64,000 bases of DNA from Bacillota bacterium LX-D (GTDB taxonomy: Bacteria; Bacillota; DUOV01; Zhaonellaceae): NCBI GenBank assembly GCA_031628995.1, contig JAVLUO010000006.1:62001-126000 (forward strand). The letters run 5' to 3'. The translations under genes and the position numbers were made by a program. Below the pieces are notes generated by a model that ran no database searches, was not told where the DNA came from, and saw nothing but the letters and a program-made list of their open reading frames with translations. Positions 7,399 through 16,707 of this stretch are shown one piece after another; positions within the stretch are counted from its first letter, which is position 1; the number at the start of each line of letters is the position of its first letter.

Positions 7399-9969
7399 AT
7401 GTTATATCCTGTGCTGAAAGGGGCAAGTTATACTCTGGTCCATGCTCCCAATCTAATGCTGCACCAAGGCACCAGTCTTTCCGTAGAAAGGCAAAATAAC
7501 CCTAGTTCTGAATTACTTGAAAAGCTTCCAGAAAAGCTACGCAGTTTTTCAGAGGCAGTTCAATATAGCCCTAATCAAGTTTACATTGGAAACCTCACTC
7601 CAGATGAGTTGGCTCAAATTCCTCGTCCCTGGCATCAAAATCTTTGGCCCCAGGCTCAACCTAGGGGTAAATATGGAGAAATTATGCCGGAAGATGAATT
7701 CCTCGGATTGCTCCAGGCCGTAGATGTATTTGACTTGGTACTCTTGGAAAGAGTATTTCAAGAACAAGTTAAGGCTAAACTTATTCAGCACCCTATTTTG
7801 AAAGGGCTTCCTGCTTTAGTACGTTTGAACAAAAATACTAGAAGTGCAGAAGAAATTGCTCGGCTTGTGGCCAAAGGCTCTGGAGAACCACTGTACATGG
7901 GTACAGAAATAGTAGGCTGCGTAAAGAAGGCCCACGACTTTGATCCGGCTTTAACCCAACATGTAATGTTGGAAAATTTAGTTAACAAAGCGACTGGGGT
8001 GCTTGCTTTACAATCATTGCTAGTGTTTCAACAGATAAATGCAGAAGAAATAGACTATATTATTGAATGTTCGGAAGAAGCCTGTGGCGATATGAACCAA
8101 AGGGGAGGAGGAAATTTTGCTAAAGCTATTGGGGAAATTTGTGGCTGTGTAAAGGCCACTGGTTCTGATACCCGCAGCTTTTGTGCTAGTCCAGCCCACG
8201 CTGTAATAGAAGGAGCAGCCTTGGTTCAATCAGGAATTTACCATAATGTAGTCATTGTTGCGGGGGGAAGTTCGGCTAAGTTGGGAATGAATACTAAAGA
8301 ACTGTTTAAGAAAGGGCTCCCTCCTTTGGAGGATATGTTAGGCTCCTTTGCCCTTCTGCTGGCCCCTAACGATGGAATTAGTCCGGTTATTCGTACAGAT
8401 GCAGTTGGATATCACTCTATTGGTGCAGGTGGTTCTCCTCAGGCTGTAGTACAGGCAATTGTTGTAGACCCTCTCAACAAGGCAGGCTTAAAAATTAGGG
8501 ACATTGACCGCTTTGCTCCCGAATTGCAAAATGTTGAAGTAACGGAAGCAGCTGGAGCAGGAGATGTAGCCCAGGCCAATTATAAAATGATTGCAGCTTT
8601 AGGGGTGAAAAAAGGTGAATTTCAAAAGGAGAAGCTGGAGCAAATAGTAAGGAAAATAAGTATCCCTGGCTATGCTCCTACCCAAGGGCATATACCTTCT
8701 GGAATACCTTATATGGGACAGGCAAGAGACCAAATTTTGGCTGGGCAGATACAAAGAGTCATGATTATTGGCAAAGGCAGTTTGTTTTTAGGCCGCTTAA
8801 CTAACCTTTTTGATGGTATTTCTTTTATTCTTGAACAAAATACTGGCCTCCAACAAAACATCGTTCCACAGACGAAGGACAAAATAAAAATTGGTGTAAC
8901 TATTCTGGGCAGCGAACTAGGCCCTTGGGAAGTCCTTCATGGAGCTAATATGGCCCAAAAAGCTAATCCGGATTTAGAAGTTACAGTAATTGGCAGCGGA
9001 GTAGATACAGATTTGCCCCTTGTGGAGGCTTTTAATGGGGAAGAAGCTCACCTAGCTATGGAAAGAATGTTATCAACAGGTACTTTACAGGCAGCAGTAA
9101 CTATGCACTATAGCTTTCCTATAGGAGTTGCTACAGTTGGCCGAGTAATAACACCTGCCCAAGGCAAAGAAATGTTTATTGCTGCTACTACAGGAATTTC
9201 GGATGTACAGAGGGTCCCTGCTATGGTGAAGAATGCTCTTTATGGGATAGCTGTAGCTAAAGCCTATGGAATTGAACATCCCAAAGTAGGCATTTTAAAT
9301 ATTGAAGGCGCCCAAAGTACAGGGCGAATCTTAAAAAAGTTAGCACAAAATGGTTATCCTATTCATTTTGTAGAGTCCATTAGAAGAGATGGGGGATTTA
9401 TTCTCCGGGGCAATGACATTTTATTGGGGCTACCAGATGTTCTTGTAGTAGATAGTCTGACCGGAAATGTTCTCGTAAAAATGTTTTCCGCCTACACCAG
9501 TGGTGGTAACTATGAAGGTCTTGGCTTTGGTAACGGGCCCGCAGTAGGGGAAAATTATCAGAATTTAATTGGCATAATTTCTCGGGCTTCGGGGAAAACA
9601 GTTACGGCCGGCGCTATTCAATTTATGGGTCGGATGGTTCAGGGCGGTTTAAGGGCAAAAGTAGGGACCGAGTTCCAGCTAGCCCGCCAAGCCGGGCTGG
9701 ATATACTTTTAGAAACAGCCCAAGCTCAAAACAATAGCTTTACTTCAAAGAAGCAGCCCAATTCTTTAGTTTCCCCAGGGTCCAAACCCGTTAGCTCAGA
9801 AATTTTAGGTGTTGATATTCTGCAGCTAGAGGATGCAGTTTATTTGCTTTGGCAAAACAATCTTTACGCTGAAAGCGGGATGGGCTGTACGGGACCGGTA
9901 GTCTTAGTAGCTGAAGAAGATAAGGAGAGGGCCCAAGAAATATTACGAAGAGAAAAGTTTATAGAGTAA
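7399..9969 (+). CDS. GrdC-GrdD fusion: component C of glycine/betaine reductase (acetyl-phosphate forming)
   Basis: One uninterrupted 856-codon frame covers both component C subunits. Residues ~1-490 match GrdC (thiolase-like; motifs ECSEEACGDMNQRGGGNFAK, GATGSDTRSFCASPAHA-type segment, GKGSLFLGRLTNLFDG). From ~494 onward it matches GrdD (KIGVTILGSELG, GADIQ-equivalent GAIQFMGRMVQGGLRAK, and the C-terminal CTGPVVLVAEED). Component C converts the Se-carboxymethyl group from GrdA into acetyl phosphate. In characterised operons GrdC and GrdD are separate proteins of about 500 and 380 residues; here a short linker (about residues 482-494) joins them. ATG follows AAAGAGGTGAA. The fusion should fix subunit stoichiometry at 1:1. 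Confidence 0.9.
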   Translation: MLYPVLKGASYTLVHAPNLMLHQGTSLSVERQNNPSSELLEKLPEKLRSFSEAVQYSPNQVYIGNLTPDELAQIPRPWHQNLWPQAQPRGKYGEIMPEDEFLGLLQAVDVFDLVLLERVFQEQVKAKLIQHPILKGLPALVRLNKNTRSAEEIARLVAKGSGEPLYMGTEIVGCVKKAHDFDPALTQHVMLENLVNKATGVLALQSLLVFQQINAEEIDYIIECSEEACGDMNQRGGGNFAKAIGEICGCVKATGSDTRSFCASPAHAVIEGAALVQSGIYHNVVIVAGGSSAKLGMNTKELFKKGLPPLEDMLGSFALLLAPNDGISPVIRTDAVGYHSIGAGGSPQAVVQAIVVDPLNKAGLKIRDIDRFAPELQNVEVTEAAGAGDVAQANYKMIAALGVKKGEFQKEKLEQIVRKISIPGYAPTQGHIPSGIPYMGQARDQILAGQIQRVMIIGKGSLFLGRLTNLFDGISFILEQNTGLQQNIVPQTKDKIKIGVTILGSELGPWEVLHGANMAQKANPDLEVTVIGSGVDTDLPLVEAFNGEEAHLAMERMLSTGTLQAAVTMHYSFPIGVATVGRVITPAQGKEMFIAATTGISDVQRVPAMVKNALYGIAVAKAYGIEHPKVGILNIEGAQSTGRILKKLAQNGYPIHFVESIRRDGGFILRGNDILLGLPDVLVVDSLTGNVLVKMFSAYTSGGNYEGLGFGNGPAVGENYQNLIGIISRASGKTVTAGAIQFMGRMVQGGLRAKVGTEFQLARQAGLDILLETAQAQNNSFTSKKQPNSLVSPGSKPVSSEILGVDILQLEDAVYLLWQNNLYAESGMGCTGPVVLVAEEDKERAQEILRREKFIE

Positions 9970-10128
9970 ATTAAAGTATTCTTGTTTGGTGTAAAATCAT
10001 GATTTTATGGAAAAATATATATTTAATTCCTTTAATATCTTCCCAAAAGGCTGCTTATTATGTACAATAGGTTTACATTAAAGGGACAACAAAATATGGA
10101 TTATGTTAAAAAAAGTGAGGTAGATAAA

Positions 10129-10290
10129 ATGACAAAGTGGAAATGTACTGTTTGCGGCTATGTTTATGATCCGGCAGTAGGAGATCCTGATAACGGGATT
10201 GCACCTAATACAGCTTTTGAAGATCTGCCGGAAGATTGGGTTTGCCCAGACTGTGGCGTAGGTAAAGACTTATTTGAAAAAGTAGACTAA
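10129..10290 (+). CDS. Rubredoxin
   Basis: 53-residue rubredoxin with both iron-binding knuckles, [10 protein letters not shown] and [14 protein letters not shown] 10129 follows GTGAGGT; longer in-frame starts upstream are not supported. It is a one-iron electron carrier in the cytoplasm. The grd operon lies 160 bases upstream without a visible terminator, so it could supply electrons to an oxidoreductase nearby, but no specific partner is indicated. A strong hairpin follows. Confidence 0.95.
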   Translation: MTKWKCTVCGYVYDPAVGDPDNGIAPNTAFEDLPEDWVCPDCGVGKDLFEKVD

Positions 10291-10300
10291 ATAAGTAGCC

Positions 10301-10336
10301 AAAATGGGGAGTGGTGATAACTACTCTCCATTTTAT
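10301..10336 (+). terminator. Terminator after rubredoxin
   Basis: AAAATGGGGAGT pairs with ACTCTCCATTTT across GGTGATAACT, followed by a T-rich tract. Confidence 0.75.
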
Positions 10337-10369
10337 TTGGAAATTAAATATAACATAAGAGAGGTCAAG

Positions 10370-11350
10370 ATGAAAAGAGTTTTTATCCTAGGAGCAGGGG
10401 CCTCTAAAGCAGGAGGCATTCCAGCTTTAAAAGATATATTAAGTTGTTTAATGCAGCAGCCTAAAATAGCTGAATTTATTACAAAAATATTTAAGGCAGA
10501 TTTACACACAACTCAGGAATTCCTTCCGGGGGTCGATGACCTTTATTCCCTAATTGACTTTGCTCTTTACCATGATCACCACTTAGGAGATTTTACTCAG
10601 GATGATTTGCGAGAATTACGCAGGGAACTAAACTTGAGTATTTGTCGGCTTTTTAGCCAAGATTCACACAAGGTTAACACTTCCGGAGCCTATGAGGTTT
10701 ACCGCAAATTTGCTGAGGATTTAGTCTACGAAGAAGATGCGGTTCTAACTCTAAATTGGGATACTGCTTTAGATAAAGTACTTTCTAAAGAACTGGGCTG
10801 GCAGCTTAATTATGGAATCGAGAAGAAAGAAGAGAACAGTTTTCCCTTGCTAAAACTCCATGGCTCCATTAACTGGTTGTGGTGCGAAAACTGCTCGCAA
10901 TTTTCCATTAAAGATGACTCTTGCCAACAAGAAAAGATGGCCTGCCCCACTTGTCAAAAAACGAATCTTAGCCCTCTAATCGTAGGGCCTACTGTTTTAC
11001 CGCGTCACAAAGATACCCCCTTAGAAAATGGGTGGATGACTGCCATGCGTTACTTAATTTCGGCAGAGCGAATCTATTTTATTGGACTTTCTTTAGATGC
11101 TATTGACTTAGCTTTATTTGAACTTGTGAAAAGAGGAACTATGCTTAACTCCCATAACCCCCAAATTTTTGTCATTGGACACGGCTTGGAAAATGAAGAG
11201 TTTAGCTCTGGGGTGGACCAATTCTTTGCACGGAATCAAACAGTTCAACGCTACATTCAGCTTTTTGGCCCCCAAACTGCTTTTTACATGTATGGATTTG
11301 CTGGACCCATTCCTCAAGATGAAGAGTATGTACAACCTTACAGCCATTAG
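10370..11350 (+). CDS. SIR2-like family protein
   Basis: 326-residue cytoplasmic protein with an N-terminal nucleotide-binding segment VFILGAGASKAGGIPAL, the downstream strand LTLNWDTALDKVL, KLHGSINWLW, and a four-cysteine zinc knuckle (CENC ... CPTC). These mark the SIR2_2-type NAD-binding fold. Members range from deacylases to NADases in phage defence. No effector domain and no second defence gene are visible, so a defence role is only a possibility. ATG 10370 follows AAGAGAGGT; the longer upstream frame overlaps the rubredoxin terminator. Its stop codon lies inside a terminator hairpin. Confidence 0.75.
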   Translation: MKRVFILGAGASKAGGIPALKDILSCLMQQPKIAEFITKIFKADLHTTQEFLPGVDDLYSLIDFALYHDHHLGDFTQDDLRELRRELNLSICRLFSQDSHKVNTSGAYEVYRKFAEDLVYEEDAVLTLNWDTALDKVLSKELGWQLNYGIEKKEENSFPLLKLHGSINWLWCENCSQFSIKDDSCQQEKMACPTCQKTNLSPLIVGPTVLPRHKDTPLENGWMTAMRYLISAERIYFIGLSLDAIDLALFELVKRGTMLNSHNPQIFVIGHGLENEEFSSGVDQFFARNQTVQRYIQLFGPQTAFYMYGFAGPIPQDEEYVQPYSH

Positions 11351-11363
11351 GCTGTTTTTTTTT
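11339..11363 (+). terminator. Terminator overlapping the SIR2-like stop codon
   Basis: ACAGCC-ATTA-GGCTGT followed by TTTTTTT; the TAG stop is in the loop/stem. Confidence 0.75.
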
Positions 11364-11420
11364 ACTAAATACGTTATAATTAAAGCAATAAATTATTTTG
11401 GACAATCTAAGGAGGCTATA

Positions 11421-12332
11421 ATGCTAAAGTTTTTGCGGGAATTGCTTAAAGGCTCAGATAAAGATCAAAATACACAAAAAGCTGGTCAAACAGAGGAACA
11501 GCAAAATTATAAAATTATTGAAGACGGGGAACGGAAGGTCATTAAGCCCGGTTTATCACTACCAAAGGAAATGCGAGTTAAAACCAGCGGTTTAGCTAAG
11601 CAATATATGGAAGAAGATCTAGAGGCACTTCCACCTGTAAAGGAAGGAGATATTAATATTTCCGGTGTTTATGCTTATAAAAACGCTGGAAAATTAGAGG
11701 TTAGCTTTTATCTGCAAAACGGTTTAAACCGTCCCGTTGCTTTTGAAAAAGTACCTTTAATGCTTATAGACTCCCAAAAAAAAGTCTTAGCCAGGCAAGT
11801 TTTTGATTTAAGCAGTGTAGGTGCCATCGATCCTTTTGGGGCAAGACCATGTAAAGTTTTTTTTGCAGAAGAAAACATCTTAGTTCAGGAAATTCCTAAA
11901 GATGATTGGCGGCTAGTCTTTGAATTAAACCCAAGAAAAGTTCAGCCAGAACTAAAGGTGGAATTAACTACTTGGCCGGAGGATTATACTGAGGAACAGG
12001 TTCTGCAAGTAAAACAGTTTTTGGCTCAGTTGCCTCCAATCAAAGCTGGCGAATTGAATTTTACTCCTTACCAATGCCAATTTAATGCTCAAGGGGATTT
12101 AATAGCTTCAGTATTGCTTAGAAATGGGGCAGCAAAAGAGGTTAGACTAGAGGGCATACCCCTCTTAATAAAAGATGCTGAGCAAAAAACAACGGCCTTT
12201 TATCATTTTAAATTATCCGATTGTCTTTTGAAACCCCAGAGTGCCGTTCTTTACAACTTAACTTTTCCTGCAGAATCGGTTTTAGAAAAAGAGCCTAATT
12301 TGAGCAAATGGACATTAGAAATAAAAAAATAA
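11421..12332 (+). CDS. SLAP-domain protein (two SLAP repeats)
   Basis: 303-residue protein whose two C-terminal ~120-residue halves each follow the pattern PPIKAGELNF...LLRNG...IPLLIKD, characteristic of SLAP domains found in Firmicute surface-layer/accessory Sec proteins. Repeat 1 spans about 75-185 and repeat 2 about 200-303. The first ~45 residues are hydrophilic and there is no signal peptide, so the protein may be cytoplasmic or exported by an accessory route. ATG 11421 has AAGGAGG eight bases upstream. Role unknown. It converges on the PilZ gene with only a 9-base gap. Confidence 0.75.
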   Translation: MLKFLRELLKGSDKDQNTQKAGQTEEQQNYKIIEDGERKVIKPGLSLPKEMRVKTSGLAKQYMEEDLEALPPVKEGDINISGVYAYKNAGKLEVSFYLQNGLNRPVAFEKVPLMLIDSQKKVLARQVFDLSSVGAIDPFGARPCKVFFAEENILVQEIPKDDWRLVFELNPRKVQPELKVELTTWPEDYTEEQVLQVKQFLAQLPPIKAGELNFTPYQCQFNAQGDLIASVLLRNGAAKEVRLEGIPLLIKDAEQKTTAFYHFKLSDCLLKPQSAVLYNLTFPAESVLEKEPNLSKWTLEIKK

Positions 12333-12341
12333 GATCAGGGA

Positions 12342-12959
12342 TTAGTTCTGTAGATTGGATTCATTAATTTTTTGCTGGATCCATTCCCGCTGATGCTGGA
12401 ATAAAAATTGAATTATTTTGTCCCTGTCTCTTTCGGCAATTCCGAAAAATTGTATTCCAATTTGATAATGGGGAACAGCATTAGTTGTTTTTTTACTGAC
12501 TCTGACCACACGGCCATTAAATTTAAAAATTTGAGCCGGCGGAAGCTGTAGTTGAATTTTAATTTTATCATTTTCTTTTAACTTATGTTCAGACAACATG
12601 AGCATTCCGCCTGCACTTAGATTTTGCAGCCTAGCTGATAGATATTTTGCATCAGAAGCAGCAATGTCAAAATTATCCTTAATAAATTGAACATTCAAAT
12701 TAAGCGGCACCCGAACCCAGGAGCGTCTTTGGTTATTTGATTTAGAGTAAAAAGTATTGGTTAAGAGCTTACGATCGTACAAAGGAGCCCCAATAATCTG
12801 CCGATAACTTTCTTCTTTTTTGGTTACTGTCCGGTAAATTCCGTAGCCTAGGCCAGCTAAGAAAATAATACCTAGCATTAATACCCAGCAGCTTTCCAAG
12901 ACCAGAATGTTACTTTTGAAACCAATTTTCAATGATTCCACAAAAGTATCATAATCCAT
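12342..12959 (-). CDS. Membrane-anchored PilZ-domain protein
   Basis: 205 residues. One transmembrane helix (~15-40, rich in L/I/G/A) is followed by a linker and a PilZ domain beginning at RRSWVRVPLNLNVQF and continuing with LSAGGMLMLSEHKL and a NGRVVRVSKK strand. RRSWVR resembles the RxxxR c-di-GMP-binding motif and LSAGGM the D/NxSxxG motif. It probably senses cyclic di-GMP at the membrane. ATG 12959 is chosen because AAAGGGGGAT precedes it; the in-frame ATG 21 bases upstream overlaps the ribosome site. No target is identified. Confidence 0.8.
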   Translation of the reverse strand: MDYDTFVESLKIGFKSNILVLESCWVLMLGIIFLAGLGYGIYRTVTKKEESYRQIIGAPLYDRKLLTNTFYSKSNNQRRSWVRVPLNLNVQFIKDNFDIAASDAKYLSARLQNLSAGGMLMLSEHKLKENDKIKIQLQLPPAQIFKFNGRVVRVSKKTTNAVPHYQIGIQFFGIAERDRDKIIQFLFQHQREWIQQKINESNLQN

Positions 12960-13026
12960 TCCCAATCCCCCTTTCAGCAATTTATCTTCTACCCTATGCC
13001 GGAATTATCCTTTTTATTCCTAATTT

Positions 13027-13932
13027 TCACTTAGATAGACTGGCATGGTTAAGCATAAATTCCCTAAATTTATCTGCTGGAGGAGAGAAGATTTTTCTCT
13101 TATGTGTAATCAGGTAAAAGTTGCGATCTAATTCTAAATCAGCGAATTCAAATTGTTTAATTAGCCCTAACTTAACTTCCTTGGTTATAGCCATCTTAGA
13201 AATAACACTTAAGCCTAAGCCAGCTGAAACAGTATTTTTGATAGCTTCAATACTTTCCATTCTTACAGATATATTTAATTTTTTGGGGTCATATCCTTTA
13301 TTCTTTAAAGCGCTGATAAAAGTCTTTTGGGTTCCTGATTCTTCTTCCCGTAGAATAAAGGGCTCTTTAAGTATGTCTTCTAAGCTTAAAGGTGATGACC
13401 AATCTTTATATTTACCTGTTACAGGGGTAATAAGAACCAGTTTATCTTTGAGTAGAGGCACTGCGTTTATTTCCTGTTCTTTGTCAAGTGCTCCTACAAT
13501 GCCTAGATCTGCCTCATAATTTTGTACTGCACTCCAAACCTTTTGGGAACCAGCTTGGAAAATTTCGATATTAACCTTAGGATACTGCTGAATAAATTTA
13601 GTAATTAAGCTAGGGAGTATATAGTCTGCCGGAATGCTGCTGGCCCAAATTGTTAGGCGGCCGGATATTTCCTGTTGATATTTGTTAATGGTCGCTAAGG
13701 CTTTTTGTTGGATATTAAGCATTTGATTTGTATATTTAAGAAATATTTTTCCTGCTTCCGTTAATGATGTTTCTTTACCTTGCCGCTCAAAGAGCTTTAT
13801 GCCCAGTTCTTCTTCCAAAGCGCCTATTTGAATACTGACGGTAGGTTGGGAAATATACAACAGTTTTGCTGCTTCTGTAAAACTGCCACATTTTGTTACT
13901 AGTAAAAATGTTTCTAATTGTTTAAATTCCAA
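13027..13932 (-). CDS. LysR-family transcriptional regulator
   Basis: 301 residues with an N-terminal winged helix (residues 1-60, SFTEAAKLLYISQPTVS) and a C-terminal periplasmic-binding-like effector domain. The effector part (RLTIWASSIPADYILP...) resembles the CysB/CbbR-like LysR group and regulators annotated with selenium or sulfur metabolism, but the ligand cannot be assigned. It lies on the same strand, 75 bases downstream of the dehydrogenase gene with an inverted repeat between them, and may regulate the serine/malate genes. Start ATG is preceded by AGGAGCGAG. Confidence 0.85.
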   Translation of the reverse strand: MEFKQLETFLLVTKCGSFTEAAKLLYISQPTVSIQIGALEEELGIKLFERQGKETSLTEAGKIFLKYTNQMLNIQQKALATINKYQQEISGRLTIWASSIPADYILPSLITKFIQQYPKVNIEIFQAGSQKVWSAVQNYEADLGIVGALDKEQEINAVPLLKDKLVLITPVTGKYKDWSSPLSLEDILKEPFILREEESGTQKTFISALKNKGYDPKKLNISVRMESIEAIKNTVSAGLGLSVISKMAITKEVKLGLIKQFEFADLELDRNFYLITHKRKIFSPPADKFREFMLNHASLSK

Positions 13933-13950
13933 GGAACTCGCTCCTAAAGT

Positions 13951-13978
13951 AAAGCGGGCAGGAAATCCTGTCCGCTTT
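13951..13978 (-). terminator. Inverted repeat between dehydrogenase and LysR genes
   Basis: AAAGCGGGCAGGA and TCCTGTCCGCTTT form a near-perfect stem. There is no long T-run on either strand, so terminator function is uncertain. Confidence 0.45.
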
Positions 13979-14007
13979 AACCTAACTAATTTTTTTAGGG
14001 ACCATTA

Positions 14008-15087
14008 TTAGCTTAAAAGTTTTTTCAGTTCTGCACAAATAGCATCTCCCACTTGCTGAGTTGTGGCTTTACCTCCTAAGTCAGGGGTTAAGTATTTGCC
14101 TTCTGTTAAAACTGCTGTAATGGCTTTTTCAACGACGGCACCTTCCTCGTCGTTTAACAGGAAGTCTAACATCATTTTTACCGTCCAGACCATAGCAATT
14201 GGGTTAGCTAGACCTTTGCCGGCAATATCCGGAGCAGAACCGTGGACAGGTTCAAACATTGAAGGATATTCTTTTTCCGGGTTTAAATTAGCACTGGCAG
14301 CAAAGCCAAGGCCCCCCTGAATAGCTGCTCCTAAATCTGTAATAATATCGCCGAATAAATTAGAAGCTACCAGGACATCATAAACTTGGGGCTTTTGCAC
14401 AAAGAACATAGACAAAGCATCAACGTGGGTAAATTCTGTTTCCATCTCAGGATAATCCCGGGCAACTTCTTTAAAGACTTTATCCCAAAAGACCATGCTG
14501 TAATTCAAAGCATTTGACTTAGTTACACAGGTTACCTTATGCATTTTGTTGCGCTTTCTAGCTAGTTCAAAGGTATAGCGCATTAATTTTTCCGTATTTT
14601 TCCGTGTAAAGACGGAAGTTTGAAGAGCTATTTCTTCTGGGCGGTCTGGGAAACGGATACCACCGACTCCCGAGTATTCGCCTTCTACGTTTTCACGGAC
14701 TACTACAAAGTCTATATCCCCAGGTTGCTTATCTTTTAAAGGACAAGGAGCCCCCGGTAATAGTTTTACTGGTCGCAGATTAACATATTGGTTAAAGCCC
14801 TGTCTAATTTTTAAAAGTAGTCCATGTAAGGAAACATGATCCGGTACAGAAGGAAAACCTACTGCCCCAAGAAGGATAGTATCAAAGTTTTTGAGCTTTT
14901 CTAATCCATCCTCATCCATCATTTGACCAGTTTTTAAATAATATTCACAGCTCCAAGGGAAATGTTCATATTCAAATTTAAGGTTTCCTTTTAACTCTGC
15001 AAACGTGTTTAATATTTTTATTCCTTCGTCAGTTACTTCGTTCCCGATGCCATCTCCGGGAATAGCTGCAATTTTAAAGGTAGTCAT
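14008..15087 (-). CDS. Isocitrate/isopropylmalate-type dehydrogenase (D-malate/tartrate dehydrogenase group)
   Basis: 359-residue NAD-dependent decarboxylating dehydrogenase. It shows IPGDGIGNEVTDEG, WSCEYYLKTGQMM, the substrate region VVRENVEGEYSGVGG, and SNLFGDIITDLGAA. The WSCEYY segment and overall length are typical of the tartrate/D-malate dehydrogenase (TtuC/DmlA) branch rather than LeuB. It would oxidise D-malate or a related 2-hydroxyacid to a 2-oxoacid plus CO2. It sits 10 bases after serA in an operon governed by a serine T-box, so an unorthodox role in serine or hydroxyacid metabolism is possible. Confidence 0.82.
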   Translation of the reverse strand: MTTFKIAAIPGDGIGNEVTDEGIKILNTFAELKGNLKFEYEHFPWSCEYYLKTGQMMDEDGLEKLKNFDTILLGAVGFPSVPDHVSLHGLLLKIRQGFNQYVNLRPVKLLPGAPCPLKDKQPGDIDFVVVRENVEGEYSGVGGIRFPDRPEEIALQTSVFTRKNTEKLMRYTFELARKRNKMHKVTCVTKSNALNYSMVFWDKVFKEVARDYPEMETEFTHVDALSMFFVQKPQVYDVLVASNLFGDIITDLGAAIQGGLGFAASANLNPEKEYPSMFEPVHGSAPDIAGKGLANPIAMVWTVKMMLDFLLNDEEGAVVEKAITAVLTEGKYLTPDLGGKATTQQVGDAICAELKKLLS

Positions 15088-15097
15088 TATTAGCCTC

Positions 15098-16678
15098 CTA
15101 TAGTCTCACTAATTTTGCACTGTTGACACCATCAATACTTTGAATTAAATCCAGAACTTCTTTAGAAATAATGTTGTCTACAGTTATAACCATCATAGCG
15201 TGTTTTTCTTTCATATTTCTCGATACCTGCATCGTAGCAATATTAACTTTGCTGACCCCTAAAATTGTACCAATCTGCCCAATAATGCCAGGCTGGTCTA
15301 TATTTTCAACAACTAAAACGTATGGTGCAGGAATAACATCGAATTCAAAACCATAAACATCGACAATTCTGCATTCTCCATTACTGAAGACATTTCCAGC
15401 AAAAGTATAAATATTATCTTTAGCAGTTATTTCAATTTTTATGGAACTAGTCTGGTTATTAAGATCGCTCTCTTTACTTTCTGTAACTGTGATACCCCTA
15501 TTTTCAGCAATGAGGTTAGCGTTAACATAGTTAACTCTTTCTTTTAAAATAGGGTCAAATAAGCCTTTTAAAATCGATAAAGTTATGACAGATGTATTAA
15601 GCTTGGAAACGTCTCCTTTGTATGTAACCTCAACCTTGCTGACAGGGTCTTTTTCCAACTGATGATATATTTTGCCTAATGTTTCTCCTAAGGTAAGGTA
15701 AGGACTGAGTACAGCCAGCTCCTGGTGCTGAATTGTTGGCAAGTTGACAGCGTTAGGTACCATGTCTCCTTTTAGAGCACTTAAAACCTCTTTGGCAATT
15801 GTTAAGCTGACGTTATTTTGAGCTTCAACTGTATCGGCACCTAAGTGAGGTGTAAGAACCGTATTTTCAAAATCAATTAAAGGAGAATCAGTACTAGGTT
15901 CATTAACTAAAACGTCAATACCTGCACTAGCCACAATCCCATCACGAATTGCTTGAGCTAAAGCTTCCTCGTTAATAATTCCTCCACGAGCACAGTTTAC
16001 AACCCGAACTCCTTTTTTAGCTATGGCAAACTGCTCTTTTCCAATCATGCCAAATGTTTCTTCTGTTTTGGGAGTATGCACTGTAATGAAATCTGCTTCA
16101 CGAACTAAATCGTTTAATGTTTCCTTTTTTTCAACGCCAAATTTTTTAAAACGTTCATCAGTAATATATGGATCGTAAGCAATAACACGCATATTAAAAG
16201 AATGCATTCTAGTTGCCACTAAAGAACCAATCCGGCCTAGTCCTACGATACCGATGGTTTTTCCGTGGAGTTCTACACCTTTTAATTTGCTCCTATCCCA
16301 AACACCACTTTTAATAATATTGTTAGCCCGTGGTATATTTCGGCTGGAGCTAATTAGTAAACCAATAGTGTGCTCTGCTGCGGAAATACTATTGGCTTCA
16401 GGAGTGTTGACAACGATAATTCCCCTTTTTGTTGCCCCCTCCATTTCAATATTATCTACGCCATTTCCAGCTCTGCCCACAACTTTTAAGTTTTTAGCTC
16501 TTGAATAAAGTTCTTCATTTATTTTGGTAGCACTACGCACAATAATAGCATCGTAATTAGCAATACAGTTGAGTAAATCCTCTCTCGAAATGCCTACCTT
16601 AAAATCTACTTCTGCTCCTCCTTGACGGAGAATTTCAATTCCTTTTTCCGAAATTTGTTCTGTAACAATAACTTTCAT
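15098..16678 (-). CDS. serA: D-3-phosphoglycerate dehydrogenase
   Basis: 526-residue enzyme catalysing the first step of serine synthesis. Domains in order: substrate-binding (1-~95), NAD-binding with GLGRIG (~150), catalytic Arg/Glu/His motifs (VNCARGGIINEEAL, NEPSTDSPL, LTPHLGADT), intervening ASB domain, and a C-terminal ACT domain (YVLVVENIDQPGIIGQIG) for feedback by serine. ATG 16678 follows GAAAGGAGGAAAG; an in-frame ATG 18 bases upstream overlaps this site. It is co-oriented with the upstream aminotransferase, and both are controlled by the serine T-box. Confidence 0.96.
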   Translation of the reverse strand: MKVIVTEQISEKGIEILRQGGAEVDFKVGISREDLLNCIANYDAIIVRSATKINEELYSRAKNLKVVGRAGNGVDNIEMEGATKRGIIVVNTPEANSISAAEHTIGLLISSSRNIPRANNIIKSGVWDRSKLKGVELHGKTIGIVGLGRIGSLVATRMHSFNMRVIAYDPYITDERFKKFGVEKKETLNDLVREADFITVHTPKTEETFGMIGKEQFAIAKKGVRVVNCARGGIINEEALAQAIRDGIVASAGIDVLVNEPSTDSPLIDFENTVLTPHLGADTVEAQNNVSLTIAKEVLSALKGDMVPNAVNLPTIQHQELAVLSPYLTLGETLGKIYHQLEKDPVSKVEVTYKGDVSKLNTSVITLSILKGLFDPILKERVNYVNANLIAENRGITVTESKESDLNNQTSSIKIEITAKDNIYTFAGNVFSNGECRIVDVYGFEFDVIPAPYVLVVENIDQPGIIGQIGTILGVSKVNIATMQVSRNMKEKHAMMVITVDNIISKEVLDLIQSIDGVNSAKLVRL

Positions 16679-16707
16679 GATCTTTCCTCCTTTCAATCTT
16701 TATAACA

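Noticed and set aside
10370-12332. SIR2-like plus SLAP genes as a defence system
   Set aside because: The SLAP protein has no defence-related domain and has its own ribosome site after a terminator; no nuclease or effector is linked.
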